64,000 nucleotides of DNA from Siminovitchia acidinfaciens (GCF_003605385.1 NZ_QYTV02000003.1:124001-188000), one strand, 5' to 3'; positions 34,901-45,295 are shown, counted from the first letter of the stretch. The notes: a model not told the origin generated them from the letters alone. Numbers and translations: made by a program.

Positions 34901-35527
34901 ATGAAAACAGCAGTAATATTTGGAGCCCGTCAACCCTTCGGTTTTGAATTATGTTCCCGTTTGCTTGAAAGAGGTTTTGAAGTATATGGAATAGATCATC
35001 ATCAATGGATTACAGAAGAACAGGAAGATAATTGGCTCCTCATCGGAAGAAATGCCAACCTGAGGTATATGGAACTGGAAAAGACGGACGATACCATTCA
35101 TCAAGCTTTATTGGATGAAAGGTGTCTTTATATCATACCGACATTGGACTATCTGAATAAAAACGATAATGGCGTAAGAAACCAGCTGGTTTCACAGCTG
35201 AAAAGAATTGCCGAAGGGAAAAGGGCGAGGGAATCCCTACTGGTTATCCAGCCGCCATCGATCGAAAGAGCTCAATCATCATTCATCCACAGTTTTAATG
35301 AGCTGCTTGAATCAGTAAAGGGAAATCATCAAGTCATAGAATACAGTTTAGCATCTTCTTTTGCCGAAAAAGGGAAAAGCATGGCCCTAGTCGAAAAAAA
35401 TGGGGGAGGAAATTGGGAGAAGTCAGGGAATTTACCGATCTATCAAGATGAAAACTTTTTGTCTGATGCTGCAAAAGACGTGGCCTGCTATATAGAAAAA
35501 GAAAAAATGTTGGAATTAAACGAGTGA
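34901..35527 (+). CDS. yjaU: YjaU-like protein with Rossmann-type N-terminus
   Basis: A 208-residue protein beginning AVIFGARQPFGFELCSRLLE, a variant of the dinucleotide-binding GxxGxxG pattern (GARQPFG), followed by EVYGIDHHQW. It thus looks like a degraded NAD(P)-binding epimerase/dehydrogenase fold, and the catalytic YxxxK is not evident. ATG 34901 follows AGAGGAAAGGGG. It occupies the position of B. subtilis yjaU; the downstream med and comZ genes found there are absent between it and fabH. Function unknown. Confidence 0.6.
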   Translation: MKTAVIFGARQPFGFELCSRLLERGFEVYGIDHHQWITEEQEDNWLLIGRNANLRYMELEKTDDTIHQALLDERCLYIIPTLDYLNKNDNGVRNQLVSQLKRIAEGKRARESLLVIQPPSIERAQSSFIHSFNELLESVKGNHQVIEYSLASSFAEKGKSMALVEKNGGGNWEKSGNLPIYQDENFLSDAAKDVACYIEKEKMLELNE

Positions 35528-35534
35528 TTTAATG

Positions 35535-35563
35535 GTGACATAAAAAACAACAAATGATATAAT
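35535..35563 (+). promoter_or_regulatory. Sigma-A promoter of fabH-fabF
   Basis: GTGACA (35535-35540), 17-nt spacer, perfect TATAAT (35558-35563) overlapping the FapR-type box. Confidence 0.75.
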
Positions 35564-35580
35564 TAGCACCAAGTCTTAAT
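35561..35580 (+). promoter_or_regulatory. FapR operator upstream of fabH
   Basis: AATTAGCACCAAGTCTTAAT resembles the FapR consensus (ATTAGTACCTAGTCTTAAT type, from memory) and overlaps the -10. FapR represses fatty-acid genes until malonyl-CoA releases it. Confidence 0.75.
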
Positions 35581-35634
35581 ATAAGATAACAAATAGGGAT
35601 TTTTATATAGAATGGAAAGAAGGGAAGCTTTTCT

Positions 35635-36567
35635 ATGAATGCTGGAATAATTGGTGTCGGGAAGTACATACCCGAACGGGTGTTGACGAATAAAGAGCTG
35701 GAAACAATGGTGGATACCTCCGACGAGTGGATTCGGACACGGACCGGTATTGAAGAAAGACGGATTGCCGGGGATGATGTAAATACTTCTGATATGGCTT
35801 ATGAAGCTGCAAAAAAAGCCTTGGAACATGCAGAAATCGGACCTGAAGACATCGACATGATCTTGGTTGCAACGGTGACACCTGATCATTCATTTCCGTC
35901 AGTAGCGTGCATGCTTCAGGCGAGGCTTGGCTGTGTCAATGCTTCAGGAATGGATGTCAGCGCGGCTTGTGCAGGTTTTATGTATGCAGTGGCAACCGCA
36001 AAGCAATTCATCGAAACTGAATCATGTAAAAATATCCTGGTTGTCGGTGTTGAAAAGCTGTCCAAGATTACTGACTGGAATGACAGAAATACCGCTGTCT
36101 TGTTTGGAGACGGTGCGGGAGCAGTAGTGATGGGGCCGGTTTCGAAAGGCCGGGGTGTACTCGCGTTTGACCTCGGAGCGGATGGTACGGGCGGCCAGTA
36201 TCTTTATCAGGACAAATATATTATGATGAATGGCAGGGAAGTCTTTAAATTTGCTGTAAGGCAAATGGGAGAGTCATCTGTTAAAGTGTTGGATAAGGCA
36301 GGACTTACGAAAAATGATGTGGATCTGCTGATTCCCCACCAGGCTAATATCAGGATTATGGAAGCTGCACGACAAAGACTGGAATTGCCTGAAGAAAAAA
36401 TGTCTAAAATGATCCATAAATATGGAAATACATCTTCCGCATCCATTCCGATGGTCATTGCCGACGAAGTGGAAGCAGGAAAAATAAAAGACGATGACTT
36501 GATTGTGTTGGTAGGATTCGGCGGAGGACTCACCTGGGGAGCTATTGCTTTAAGATGGGGTCGTTAA
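35635..36567 (+). CDS. fabH: 3-oxoacyl-ACP synthase III, FabH
   Basis: A 310-residue KAS III that starts fatty-acid synthesis by condensing acyl-CoA with malonyl-ACP. Catalytic Cys in [12 protein letters not shown] near residue 112, His in [10 protein letters not shown] near 236, Asn in [10 protein letters not shown] near 267. Dimer and CoA segments such as [19 protein letters not shown] are near 27-46. ATG 35635 lies behind GAAAGAAGGG; promoter and FapR box are within 100 bp upstream. Followed by fabF, 50 bp apart, same operon as in B. subtilis (fabHA-fabF). Confidence 0.95.
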   Translation: MNAGIIGVGKYIPERVLTNKELETMVDTSDEWIRTRTGIEERRIAGDDVNTSDMAYEAAKKALEHAEIGPEDIDMILVATVTPDHSFPSVACMLQARLGCVNASGMDVSAACAGFMYAVATAKQFIETESCKNILVVGVEKLSKITDWNDRNTAVLFGDGAGAVVMGPVSKGRGVLAFDLGADGTGGQYLYQDKYIMMNGREVFKFAVRQMGESSVKVLDKAGLTKNDVDLLIPHQANIRIMEAARQRLELPEEKMSKMIHKYGNTSSASIPMVIADEVEAGKIKDDDLIVLVGFGGGLTWGAIALRWGR

Positions 36568-36617
36568 AACAAGTAATATCTTCTTAATAGAGAAGTAAAA
36601 AGGAGATGAACAAATAG

Positions 36618-37856
36618 ATGAAGAAAAGAGTTGTAGTTACAGGATTGGGAACTGTCTCTCCTGTGGGAAATGATGTAGAAACTTCATGGAATAATATTTT
36701 AGCTGGTAAATCGGGGATTGGTCCTCTTACGCGACTGGATCCTGACAATTATTCAGCCAAGGTTGCGGCTGAGGTAAAAGATTTTGATATAGAAAACTTT
36801 ATCGAAAGAAAAGATGCCCGGAAAATGGACCGCTTCACCCATTACGCCCTTGTATCGGCGCAAATGGCTGTAAAGGATGCGGGCTTGGACATCAATGATA
36901 GCAATGCTGAGCGGATTGGTGTATGGATCGGTTCCGGTATTGGGGGAATGGAGACACTAGAAAATCAATTTGAGATTTTTCAAAAGCGGGGCTACCGCCG
37001 TGTAAGTCCATTCTTCGTGCCAATGATGATACCGGACATGGCCACTGGACAAGTCTCTATCTATCTTGGGGCCAAAGGGGTCAACTCCTGTACGGTTACA
37101 GCTTGTGCAACAGGTACGAACTCTATCGGGGATGCTTTTAAAGTCATCCAACGCGGCGATGCAGATGCTATGATTGCTGGAGGAGCTGAGGCTCCTATTA
37201 CACAGATGGCTGTTGCAGGATTCTGTGCAAACACAGCACTTTCTACAAACCCAGACCCGAACACGGCAAGCAGGCCATTTGACCTTAATAGGGACGGCTT
37301 TGTCATCGGGGAAGGTGCGGGTGTCATTGTGCTCGAGGAACTTGAGCATGCGCTTAACCGCGGAGCAAAAATATATGCGGAGATTGTCGGCTACGGATCT
37401 ACAGGCGACGCTTACCATATTACTGCTCCGGCGCCCGGCGGTGAAGGCGGCGTTAGGGCTATGAAAATCGCTCTTGAAGACGCAGGCCTTGCTCCTGAAG
37501 ACATAGATTACATCAATGCTCACGGAACAAGTACTCCCTACAATGATAAATATGAGACAATTGCTATCAAGGAAGTTTTTGGCGACCACGCCTACAATCT
37601 TGCAATCAGCTCGACAAAATCCATGACAGGGCATCTTCTGGGCGCTGCAGGCGGCGTAGAGGCGATTTTCTCTGTCCTAGCGATTCAAGACGGCATCCTT
37701 CCGCCAACAATTAATTACGAAACGCCTGATCCAGAATGTGACCTTGATTATGTCGCAAATGAGTCCAGGAAAAAAGAGATTAACGCTGTAATCAGTAACT
37801 CTCTTGGGTTCGGCGGACATAACGCTACGATTGCGTTTAAAAAGTATAATGCATAA
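36618..37856 (+). CDS. fabF: 3-oxoacyl-ACP synthase II, FabF
   Basis: A 412-residue KAS II elongation enzyme. Catalytic Cys in [10 protein letters not shown] near residue 164, His in [11 protein letters not shown] near 304 and His in [15 protein letters not shown] near 340; the Lys is in the same STKS motif. C-terminal [15 protein letters not shown] is standard. ATG 36618 is preceded by AAAAGGAGATG. Together with FabH it is expressed from the FapR-controlled promoter and ended by a terminator. FabF is the platensimycin/cerulenin target in related species. Confidence 0.95.
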   Translation: MKKRVVVTGLGTVSPVGNDVETSWNNILAGKSGIGPLTRLDPDNYSAKVAAEVKDFDIENFIERKDARKMDRFTHYALVSAQMAVKDAGLDINDSNAERIGVWIGSGIGGMETLENQFEIFQKRGYRRVSPFFVPMMIPDMATGQVSIYLGAKGVNSCTVTACATGTNSIGDAFKVIQRGDADAMIAGGAEAPITQMAVAGFCANTALSTNPDPNTASRPFDLNRDGFVIGEGAGVIVLEELEHALNRGAKIYAEIVGYGSTGDAYHITAPAPGGEGGVRAMKIALEDAGLAPEDIDYINAHGTSTPYNDKYETIAIKEVFGDHAYNLAISSTKSMTGHLLGAAGGVEAIFSVLAIQDGILPPTINYETPDPECDLDYVANESRKKEINAVISNSLGFGGHNATIAFKKYNA

Positions 37857-37858
37857 AG

Positions 37859-37898
37859 AAAGATACAGCACCCAAACTGGGCGCTGTATCTTTTTTTA
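37859..37898 (+). terminator. fabF terminator
   Basis: AAAGATACAGC pairs with GCTGTATCTTT (11 bp), followed by TTTTATG. Confidence 0.85.
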
Positions 37899-37946
37899 TG
37901 CACTTTTTGGGGATTAATCCGTAGGATATGGGGGGAGGGATGCCAA

Positions 37947-38750
37947 ATGGGGGTAATCCGAACAGATTTATGGATGGATGAACATTTTTACAATCCCATG
38001 GAACTGTGTAAACTTGCTTCGCCTGAAGTTAAAAATCATGCACACTATTATCAATATTTGAGAAAGTTTGGAATGTATCAGCCATCAAGGAGGACCCACG
38101 ATATGTTTTCGCGGTTAAAGGAACAAAAAGCATGGGAACATATCGGGAAGTTTTATAAGAAATATAAAGATATGTGGAATGCGCATGATGTTGGTATTTA
38201 TATTTTTCCTATTGAGCCCTCACGCCAATTTATGTCGGAACTGAAAGGCCGGTCAGGTTTGACATTTCCACGAAAAATATTTCTGTTTCTTTCTCCTGTA
38301 GAAGATTTGAAGATATGGGAGTCTCTGGTTGTCCATGAATACCACCATGCTGTTCGTATGGAACGTTTTAAAAAAGACCCGAAGGATTATCATTTACTTG
38401 ATTCCCTTGTTTTTGAGGGGCTTGCGGAACATGCTGTAAAGAAATATTGTGGCAAGGATTATATTGCTGACTGGATGACCTTATATAAAAGGGATCAACT
38501 TCAGCATTATTGGAATCGTATTTTTAAGGAACATTTACAACTGGAAAAAGCCCATCCTTTGCATGATGATCTGCTATTCGGAAGAAGAGGCATCCCTAAA
38601 ATGATGGGGTATGCCATCGGGGCAGATTTAGTAAAAGGTTATGAAGGAGAGCAGCCTTTGACAGTTCATGACTCCTTTGAAATTTCTTCGGAAAAAATCC
38701 TTTCAGACAAAAACATTTTTTACCGCACACCAGAGCAGGCTTCCGGATGA
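37947..38750 (+). CDS. yjaZ: YjaZ-like DUF2268 putative zinc protease
   Basis: A 267-residue cytosolic protein. The motif VVHEYHHAVRMERF near residue 130 gives an HEYHH zinc-binding variant of HExxH, and the likely third ligand is the Glu in VFEGLAEHAVKKY near 160: typical of DUF2268 gluzincin-like proteins. ATG 37947 follows a very G-rich site (GGGGGGAGGG). It directly follows fabHF as yjaZ does in B. subtilis. Substrate and role are unknown. Confidence 0.78.
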   Translation: MGVIRTDLWMDEHFYNPMELCKLASPEVKNHAHYYQYLRKFGMYQPSRRTHDMFSRLKEQKAWEHIGKFYKKYKDMWNAHDVGIYIFPIEPSRQFMSELKGRSGLTFPRKIFLFLSPVEDLKIWESLVVHEYHHAVRMERFKKDPKDYHLLDSLVFEGLAEHAVKKYCGKDYIADWMTLYKRDQLQHYWNRIFKEHLQLEKAHPLHDDLLFGRRGIPKMMGYAIGADLVKGYEGEQPLTVHDSFEISSEKILSDKNIFYRTPEQASG

Positions 38751-38857
38751 CGGAGGCCCTTTTTCTTTATCATGGGTAATGAATGGCCACTTTTTGAATA
38801 TACATGTGGTAGACGAGCTTGCCTCAATTAAAAGAATTGAAGTTCCGGGGGACCGCC

Positions 38858-39067
38858 ATGTTGTACAGAGCCGCACTGTACCTAATAGGATTCGGGTTAT
38901 CTGTTGCCGGTGGAATCAATATCATCGCTTATTTGAACCTCTTGCCGATGGGATACAGCTATTCATATTACTTTATGTATATTGGCAGGCGCCCAGAATG
39001 TTATTTGTTATTAGTAGGTCTAATTCTAATCTGGATTTCTGTTTACGGGTTTAATCCCAAGGAATGA
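38858..39067 (+). CDS. Small membrane protein, unrecognised
   Basis: A 69-residue protein with two hydrophobic helices: ALYLIGFGLSVAGGINIIAY and CYLLLVGLILIWISVYGF, separated by a Tyr-rich loop (YSYSYYFMYIGRRPE). The frame is open from 38819, but the ATG at 38858 behind GGGGGACC gives a sensible N-terminus. I cannot match it to a named family. It lies between yjaZ and yjbA on the same strand and could be co-transcribed. Confidence 0.6.
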   Translation: MLYRAALYLIGFGLSVAGGINIIAYLNLLPMGYSYSYYFMYIGRRPECYLLLVGLILIWISVYGFNPKE

Positions 39068-39158
39068 GCGCTTTTCCCAATGATGGATTGATAGGAATAA
39101 TTTAACTGCAGCCTGCCCATACTGAAAAACAAATAGTTTATGAAGTGAGGGGTTAAGG

Positions 39159-39908
39159 ATGCTTTATCTTCACGATGTATGGGTTAACTGGTTTGAAGGG
39201 GAAGAGAATGGATATAATGTTTGCCATTTCCATGAATGGAGAAGAGGGGAAGATGTCATTGAGCTACTTGATCAAGTGCCGCTTTTGTACATCGAGCATC
39301 TCTTATTTGACATGATTGAGAATGATATGACCGACATACCGCAAGAATTATTGAATGATATTTACCAAAAAGCCTATTTAAGAAAAAACCATGAGCGCGT
39401 GGCACTGGAATCTTGCTTTGTAATCACTGATGGACAAGGTATCCTGGCTGTGGACACAATGGGATATTCCATCCCTCTGAGAAAGAGCAGGCTCATCCCC
39501 CGTCAAGAGCAACTCGTATTTGAAATGATCGAAGAAAATGAACCTACGAGATATAAATTTAAAGAGGTCGAAAAAAAGAAGGAATTTCATATCCTTTCAC
39601 CTGACCCAATTCTAATGCGCGGCTTGACACGAAGAGAGCGGCACTTAAAGCAGCTTCTTTTTATGGCTCTTGACCAATTGTACAACTCCAAGAATACTGC
39701 AGAAGTAAGATATTGGTATACTGAGTGGTGCCCGCATCTTTATTCGGAAATTCAAACAATGGACTTTGAAAAGGTTTGGGTAAGTCTTTATGAAGAAGCA
39801 AAAGAGGGGTGGACGGAAAAACATCAAATCCTTTGCGAAAATATGGTGAAAGGGCAGCCGTTCTTTGAAAAGCTATGGGAAATGGAGTATGATTCAAAAG
39901 TTAACTAA
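39159..39908 (+). CDS. yjbA: YjbA family protein (DUF3603)
   Basis: A 249-residue soluble protein starting [20 protein letters not shown], with YDIPQE-like [20 protein letters not shown] near residue 55 and a C-terminal helical part; it matches YjbA in length and in its position before trpS. ATG 39159 is preceded by GAGGGGTTAAGG. No catalytic motif is apparent and function is unknown. A bidirectional terminator separates it from trpS. Confidence 0.8.
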   Translation: MLYLHDVWVNWFEGEENGYNVCHFHEWRRGEDVIELLDQVPLLYIEHLLFDMIENDMTDIPQELLNDIYQKAYLRKNHERVALESCFVITDGQGILAVDTMGYSIPLRKSRLIPRQEQLVFEMIEENEPTRYKFKEVEKKKEFHILSPDPILMRGLTRRERHLKQLLFMALDQLYNSKNTAEVRYWYTEWCPHLYSEIQTMDFEKVWVSLYEEAKEGWTEKHQILCENMVKGQPFFEKLWEMEYDSKVN

Positions 39909-39926
39909 AACAAACTTTAAACAATG

Positions 39927-39962
39927 AAAAATTCCCCTAACTGTATTAGAAGGGGAATTTTT
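39927..39962. terminator. Bidirectional terminator yjbA/trpS
   Basis: AAAAATTCCCCT pairs with AGGGGAATTTTT, between convergent genes. Confidence 0.85.
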
Positions 39963-39972
39963 ATATTTACTG

Positions 39973-41093
<1,121 letters not shown>

Positions 41094-41137
41094 CTAATAG
41101 AAAGTATAAAATAAGTTAAAATAATTGTTTCGAATTA

Positions 41138-41395
41138 ATGTCTAGCTCCAGGCGCCATCGGCTCGAGGTCACAAGCCCCGCGGAAGCTTATTCAGGAAGA
41201 ATGTGCTCCTGCGGCACAGCATATTCAATGAAGCGTATGTTTCCCTCGTCGCAAAGCTTCATGAAGTCTAATCAAGGAAGCTTCTCATGATGTAATTGAA
41301 GTCAGCAGCTTTGCTGTGGTGGCTGAAAAGCTCCCTCATCAAAATTCGTCTTGTGCTTGTCGCCTAAGGCTGCGCGCCTTGCGCTTTTCTTTATT
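41138..41395 (+). repeat. Full-length type-A modular repeat
   Basis: The best complete type-A unit: CTAGCTCCAGGCGCCATCGG at the left. CACAAG (about 41172) pairs with CTTGTG (about 41350), and CGCGCCTTGCGCTTTTCTTT is the right end. Preceding sequence AATAATTGTTTCGAATTAATG also precedes the copy at 57.6 kb, so the element extends further left. Confidence 0.8.
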
Positions 41396-41405
41396 TCTTT
41401 TGAAA

Positions 41406-41457
41406 AACCATTCGTCATGAAAATAAGACGAATGGTTATTAATGATGAACCATTAAT
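41406..41457 (+). other. Mutually exclusive hairpins upstream of the DUF4015 gene
   Basis: AACCATTCGTC (41406-41416) pairs perfectly with GACGAATGGTT (41427-41437); the end of that arm, AATGGTT, can alternatively pair with AACCATT (41448-41454). No named riboswitch is recognisable. The remaining 230 bp to the next gene is AT-rich and shows nothing else. Confidence 0.45.
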
Positions 41458-41690
41458 ATAAGCTGCAAAAAAATATGTAAAATATGTGTAAGTTCTATCA
41501 TCAATCTACTTTTTTATTATATCTGTTGGCTGCACGACAATCAAGCAGACATGCTGTTTCATCTTACTTTAGTACTAGAAGTAACAGGAAAAAACAATCA
41601 TTTCATTCTCATGTAATAATTGCTAAAATAGTAATGAATTAACGGATATATAAGGAGTAATAACCGGGAGAAAAAGGAGAGTAGGACATT

Positions 41691-42896
41691 TTGAGATTTA
41701 GAAAGCTGCTGACTACTGCAGGATTAATTGGCATGTTGATGCTTACATCCCAGCCTGCATTAGCGCAGGATGATAAACAGATCCACTCCAATGCGAAAAG
41801 GGAAACAGCAATAACAATGAAGCCCTTGCCGTTGGAATCACCTCGCTTTGTATATGATTCCGGCCTGACATTTGAATATCCGGATGCCATACGCGGTATT
41901 TATGTGACAGGGCACTCGGCAGGCGGGAGCCGTTTTGATGAGCTGATGAAGCTCATAGATTCAACCGACTTAAATGCAATGGTCATAGACATTAAGGATG
42001 ACTGGGGAAATGTGACATTCACAGGAGATAAAAATTCGCCATTTGCTAAAATCGGGAAAAGCTACATAAAAGACCCGAGAGGCATGCTTGAAAAAATGGA
42101 AGAAAAACAAGTTTACCCTATTGCAAGGATTGTGGTCTTCAAAGACTCTATTCTGCCTAAAGAAAAGCCTGAACTCTCTTTCCAGGATGGAGGTAAAGTT
42201 TGGGTTAATGGAAGAGGCGAAGCATTCGTCAATCCATTTTTAAAAGAGGTGTGGGATTATAACGTAGATATTGCCATCGAGGCTGCAAAACTTGGATTCC
42301 AGGAAATCCAATTTGACTATGTCAGGTTTCCGGAAGGGTTCGAGAATCGTGATAAACAGTTGAAATATGGAATGGGCGAGTATAAAGACATGAAGGAAGA
42401 CAATGTGCAAAAGCGCGTCCATGCCGTTACCGATTTTGTTGCATATGCACGGGAAAAATTGAAGCCGTACGGAGTCAAAGTATCCGTGGATATTTTTGGC
42501 TATACAGCCACTTTACCTGAAGCTCCGGGCATCGGCCAAAACTTCAGCAAGATATCTGAGAATGTAGATGTCATTTCGTCGATGATTTACCCTAGCCATT
42601 GGACTTCCTACTTTGGTATTGCAAAACCGGACTTGGAACCTTATAAACTTGTCCATGAATATGCAAAAGTGGAAAATAAAAAGCTTTCGGAACTGAAGAA
42701 TCCTCCAATTTCCCGGCCATGGCTCCAGGATTTCACGGCTTCCTATCTAGGAAGTGGAAATTATCGTGTATATGGAAAAGCTGAAGTGGAAGCGCAAATC
42801 AAGGCGCTTTATGATTCAGGGATAGAAGAATATTTACTTTGGAATGCAGGCAATACATATTCCAAGGGAGTGGATTACACCCCAGGCACAAAGTGA
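41691..42896 (+). CDS. Exported putative glycoside hydrolase (DUF4015)
   Basis: A 401-residue secreted protein. Signal peptide 1-25 (RKLLTTAGLIGMLMLTSQPALA), then a TIM-barrel-like DUF4015 domain: IRGIYVTGHSAGG near residue 67, NAMVIDIKDDWGNVTF near 95, GFQEIQFDYVRFPEG near 205 (acidic DYVRFP motif), SVDIFGYTA near 268, and EEYLLWNAGNTYS at the end. The family is related to glycoside hydrolases; no activity is known for certain. Start TTG 41691 after AAAAGGAGAG. B. subtilis has the opp operon in this interval, so the gene content differs. Confidence 0.8.
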   Translation: MRFRKLLTTAGLIGMLMLTSQPALAQDDKQIHSNAKRETAITMKPLPLESPRFVYDSGLTFEYPDAIRGIYVTGHSAGGSRFDELMKLIDSTDLNAMVIDIKDDWGNVTFTGDKNSPFAKIGKSYIKDPRGMLEKMEEKQVYPIARIVVFKDSILPKEKPELSFQDGGKVWVNGRGEAFVNPFLKEVWDYNVDIAIEAAKLGFQEIQFDYVRFPEGFENRDKQLKYGMGEYKDMKEDNVQKRVHAVTDFVAYAREKLKPYGVKVSVDIFGYTATLPEAPGIGQNFSKISENVDVISSMIYPSHWTSYFGIAKPDLEPYKLVHEYAKVENKKLSELKNPPISRPWLQDFTASYLGSGNYRVYGKAEVEAQIKALYDSGIEEYLLWNAGNTYSKGVDYTPGTK

Positions 42897-43199
42897 TCAG
42901 CTGATAAAATGAATGGAAAAATAAAGATGGGGTAAATTATTTAAGAAAAAGTTCAGATAAGAGCGTTTCAAACTAACGCTTTAAGGGTAGTAATATATTA
43001 TATCCAACTATAACAGAATGAAAACCGGGAGGAATACAGCATATAAAAATTCCAAAAAAATCTATTCATTAAGGCATAAATAGTGTATAATACATAATAT
43101 AAAGTGTTTCATAATAGTAACTCTAATGTAGGTTACTTAAAAGCTGAGCAAAAATAACCCTTAATATATTTTAAAATAAAATGGGAGTGTGCTTAAAAT
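42897..43199. other. DUF4015-spx intergenic region
   Basis: A small hairpin AGCGTT/AACGCT (42962-42967 with 42975-42980) may end the upstream gene. TATAAT (43086-43091) with a poor -35 is a candidate spx promoter about 110 nt before the ATG. No repeat unit and no ORF. Confidence 0.45.
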
Positions 43200-43595
43200 A
43201 TGGTCACATTATACACTTCACCAAGTTGTACATCTTGCAGAAAAGCAAGAACATGGCTAGAGGAGCAGAACATTCCATATACAGAACGTAATATCTTTTC
43301 AGAGCCGTTGAGCCTTGAGGAAATCAAAGAAATTTTGCGTATGACCGAGGACGGTACGGATGAAATCATTTCAACGCGTTCAAAGGTATTCCAAAAACTA
43401 AATATCGATTTGGATTCCCTGCCGCTCCAACAGTTGTTTGATATTATCCAAAAGAACCCTGGTTTGCTCCGCAGACCAATCATCCTAGATGAAAAACGTC
43501 TGCAAGTGGGCTACAATGAAGACGAAATCAGACGTTTCTTACCTCGTAAAGTCAGAACGTATCAACTTCGCGAAGCGCAGAAAATGGTAAACTAA
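43200..43595 (+). CDS. spx: Redox-sensing global regulator Spx
   Basis: A 131-residue ArsC-fold protein that binds the RNA polymerase alpha C-terminal domain and activates thiol-stress genes. The redox switch CTSC (C10, C13) is intact in [12 protein letters not shown]. The family segments [17 protein letters not shown] and [19 protein letters not shown] follow; C-terminus close to B. subtilis Spx. Level is controlled by ClpXP with the adaptor SpxH (49.1 kb here). ATG 43200 is preceded by GGGAGTGTG. Followed by a terminator. Confidence 0.95.
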   Translation: MVTLYTSPSCTSCRKARTWLEEQNIPYTERNIFSEPLSLEEIKEILRMTEDGTDEIISTRSKVFQKLNIDLDSLPLQQLFDIIQKNPGLLRRPIILDEKRLQVGYNEDEIRRFLPRKVRTYQLREAQKMVN

Positions 43596-43619
43596 GCTAG
43601 CTTGCGTAAGCATATTAAC

Positions 43620-43659
43620 AAACCTTCATGCTCTGTATCAGATGTATGAAGGTTTTTTT
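43620..43659 (+). terminator. spx terminator
   Basis: AACCTTCAT (43621-43629) pairs with ATGAAGGTT (43646-43654), then TTTTT. Confidence 0.85.
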
Positions 43660-43719
43660 GGTAATACTGAAGAAATGTGTTTGCTTTGTCCGAAATCTTG
43701 TTTGCCCGCCCTAAGCAAT

Positions 43720-44297
43720 GCCTAATGCCCAGCTGCAGACGGCAGGGGCTCGAGGTCGCTTCGGTCAGGCCAATGAAGATAAAGGGCGACTTCACAGGCC
43801 TGGCCTCCGACGGACAGGAGGTCCTAGTGCCACAGAAGCCACAGGATGTGGCGATTTGAGGCGGCCAGCGCTTGTCGCCCCTAAGCAGCCGTCTTGCGCT
43901 TTTCTTTGTCCAGCTTCAGCGCCTATCGACTAGCAGACACTTCGCGCCTCCTCCTACGGTAAGTCAACATCGGCTCCTTCGTCACCGTGTTTCCTTTACC
44001 TCGTCGAAGGCACTCTAGTCGATGGACAGGCGCTTGCGCTTTTCTTATTGTCCAGCTGCAGACGGCAGGGGCTCGAGGTCGCTTCGGTCAGGCCAATGAA
44101 GTCAAAGGGCGACTTCACAGGCCTGACCTCCAGCGCTTGTCGCCCCTAAGCGGCCGTCTTGCGCATTTCTTATTGTCCAGCTCCAGCGCCTAGCCCCTCG
44201 AGGTCACAAGCCGCTTCCCTGTGGTGGCTGAGGAACTGCCTCCTCGGGAATCGTCTTGTGCTTGTCGGGGCTAAGCAAGGCGCTTGCGCTTTTCTTT
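43720..44297 (+). repeat. Tandem array of four modular repeat units
   Basis: Four units join at CTTTTCTT-TGTCCAGCT: unit 1 about 43727-43907 (type B plus hairpins GGAC-aggag-GTCC at 43812-43824 and GCCAC-aggat-GTGGC at 43838-43852), unit 2 about 43908-44047, unit 3 about 44048-44172 (type B) and unit 4 about 44173-44297 (type C). Units 3 and 4 share ends but have different, internally complementary arms (GACGGC/GCCGTC against GCGCCT/AGGCGC). Confidence 0.85.
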
Positions 44298-44398
44298 AAT
44301 AACTGTCGAATTTTTGGAAAAATTGCTTGATTTCCTCCGATTTATTGGTTAAGATAAGCGGAACAATGATAATCTTTCATAGGCGTTTGATGGTTTAT

Positions 44399-44427
44399 AA
44401 AATGGGAACAATTATTGTTTCCATTTT
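44399..44427. promoter_or_regulatory. 29-bp palindrome upstream of mecA
   Basis: AAAATGGGAACAAT and ATTGTTTCCATTTT are inverted around one base with a single G-T mismatch, about 120 bp before mecA. It could be an operator for an unknown dimeric regulator; the rest of the 250-bp gap shows nothing definite. Confidence 0.45.
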
Positions 44428-44546
44428 GCAAACGTTTATCATAAAATAAAGAGTACAAGGGGAAGACTAATAAATAATTTATACCTTTGTCGGGATAAAT
44501 TGTCCCTTCAACACCGCCACCCTACAAAAGAAGGGAGAGTTGTATT

Positions 44547-45206
44547 GTGGAGATTGAGCGTATAAATGAAAATACAGTAAAATTTTATATTTCATATGTC
44601 GATATAGAAGAAAGAGGCTTTGATCGCGAAGAAATTTGGTACAGCCGCGAAAAAAGCGAAGAACTGTTTTGGGAAATGATGGATGAAATCCATCATGAAG
44701 AAGAATTTGTGCCGGAAGGCCCATTATGGATCCAGGTTCAAGCATTGGACAAAGGATTGGAGGTCTTAGTGACTAAAGCACAGTTGTCCAAGGATGGACA
44801 AAGGTTTGAACTGCCTATTCCTGATGAAAAGCTCAAGGACCTACCGATTGACGAAAGGATCGAAGAGTTTCTTGACCACCACTTGCAATTGAATCATTAT
44901 GAGCGATCTGATGATGATTTACTTGAATTCATTCTAATGTTTAATGACTTTGAGGATGTACTTGCACTTGCCAAGCGGCAGGGGCTGGAAGAGATCGAAA
45001 CAAAGCTTTTTGCGTATGAAAATAAATATTACTTATACGTGAAGTTTCCAGATGAGGAATCTGACGAAGATCAAATAGAAGATGTGTTAAGCGTCCTTCT
45101 GGAATATGGTCACGAGTCAGCGTTTACAATTCATCGCCTCGAAGAGTACGGCAAAAAAATTATCGACCATGATGTATTCAATACCTTAAATGAATATTTC
45201 GCATAA
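44547..45206 (+). CDS. mecA: Adaptor protein MecA
   Basis: A 219-residue adaptor that delivers ComK and other proteins to ClpCP. The N-terminus EIERINENTVKFYISYVDIE and the EIWYSREKSEELFWEMMDEI segment are the substrate-binding domain; an acidic linker (DEKLKDLPIDERIEEFLD) follows, then the C-terminal ClpC-binding domain from about residue 125 (FNDFEDVLALAKR). Start GTG 44547 with AAGGGAG 9 nt upstream. It controls ComK, encoded at 6.2 kb. Strong terminator immediately after the stop. Confidence 0.94.
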   Translation: MEIERINENTVKFYISYVDIEERGFDREEIWYSREKSEELFWEMMDEIHHEEEFVPEGPLWIQVQALDKGLEVLVTKAQLSKDGQRFELPIPDEKLKDLPIDERIEEFLDHHLQLNHYERSDDDLLEFILMFNDFEDVLALAKRQGLEEIETKLFAYENKYYLYVKFPDEESDEDQIEDVLSVLLEYGHESAFTIHRLEEYGKKIIDHDVFNTLNEYFA

Positions 45207-45237
45207 AAACCGATTTCAGTGAGAATCGGTTTTTTTG
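45205..45237 (+). terminator. mecA terminator
   Basis: AAAAACCGATT pairs with AATCGGTTTTT with an 8-nt loop, then TTTT. Confidence 0.9.
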
Positions 45238-45295
45238 TTTTTAGAAGAAGTAAAAATCAGATAAAAAAATTTCTTCGAATTATGATCTGCTTTGT

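Noticed and set aside
43677-44193. Several 60-71-residue ORFs with similar peptides (LQTAGARGRFGQANE and RRQGLEVASVRPMK types)
   Set aside because: They are translations of the repeat units in different frames; similarity comes from the DNA repeat and they lack ribosome sites.
43720-44297. CRISPR-like tandem array
   Set aside because: No short constant repeat with unique spacers and no cas genes; units are 120-180 bp with internal inverted arms.
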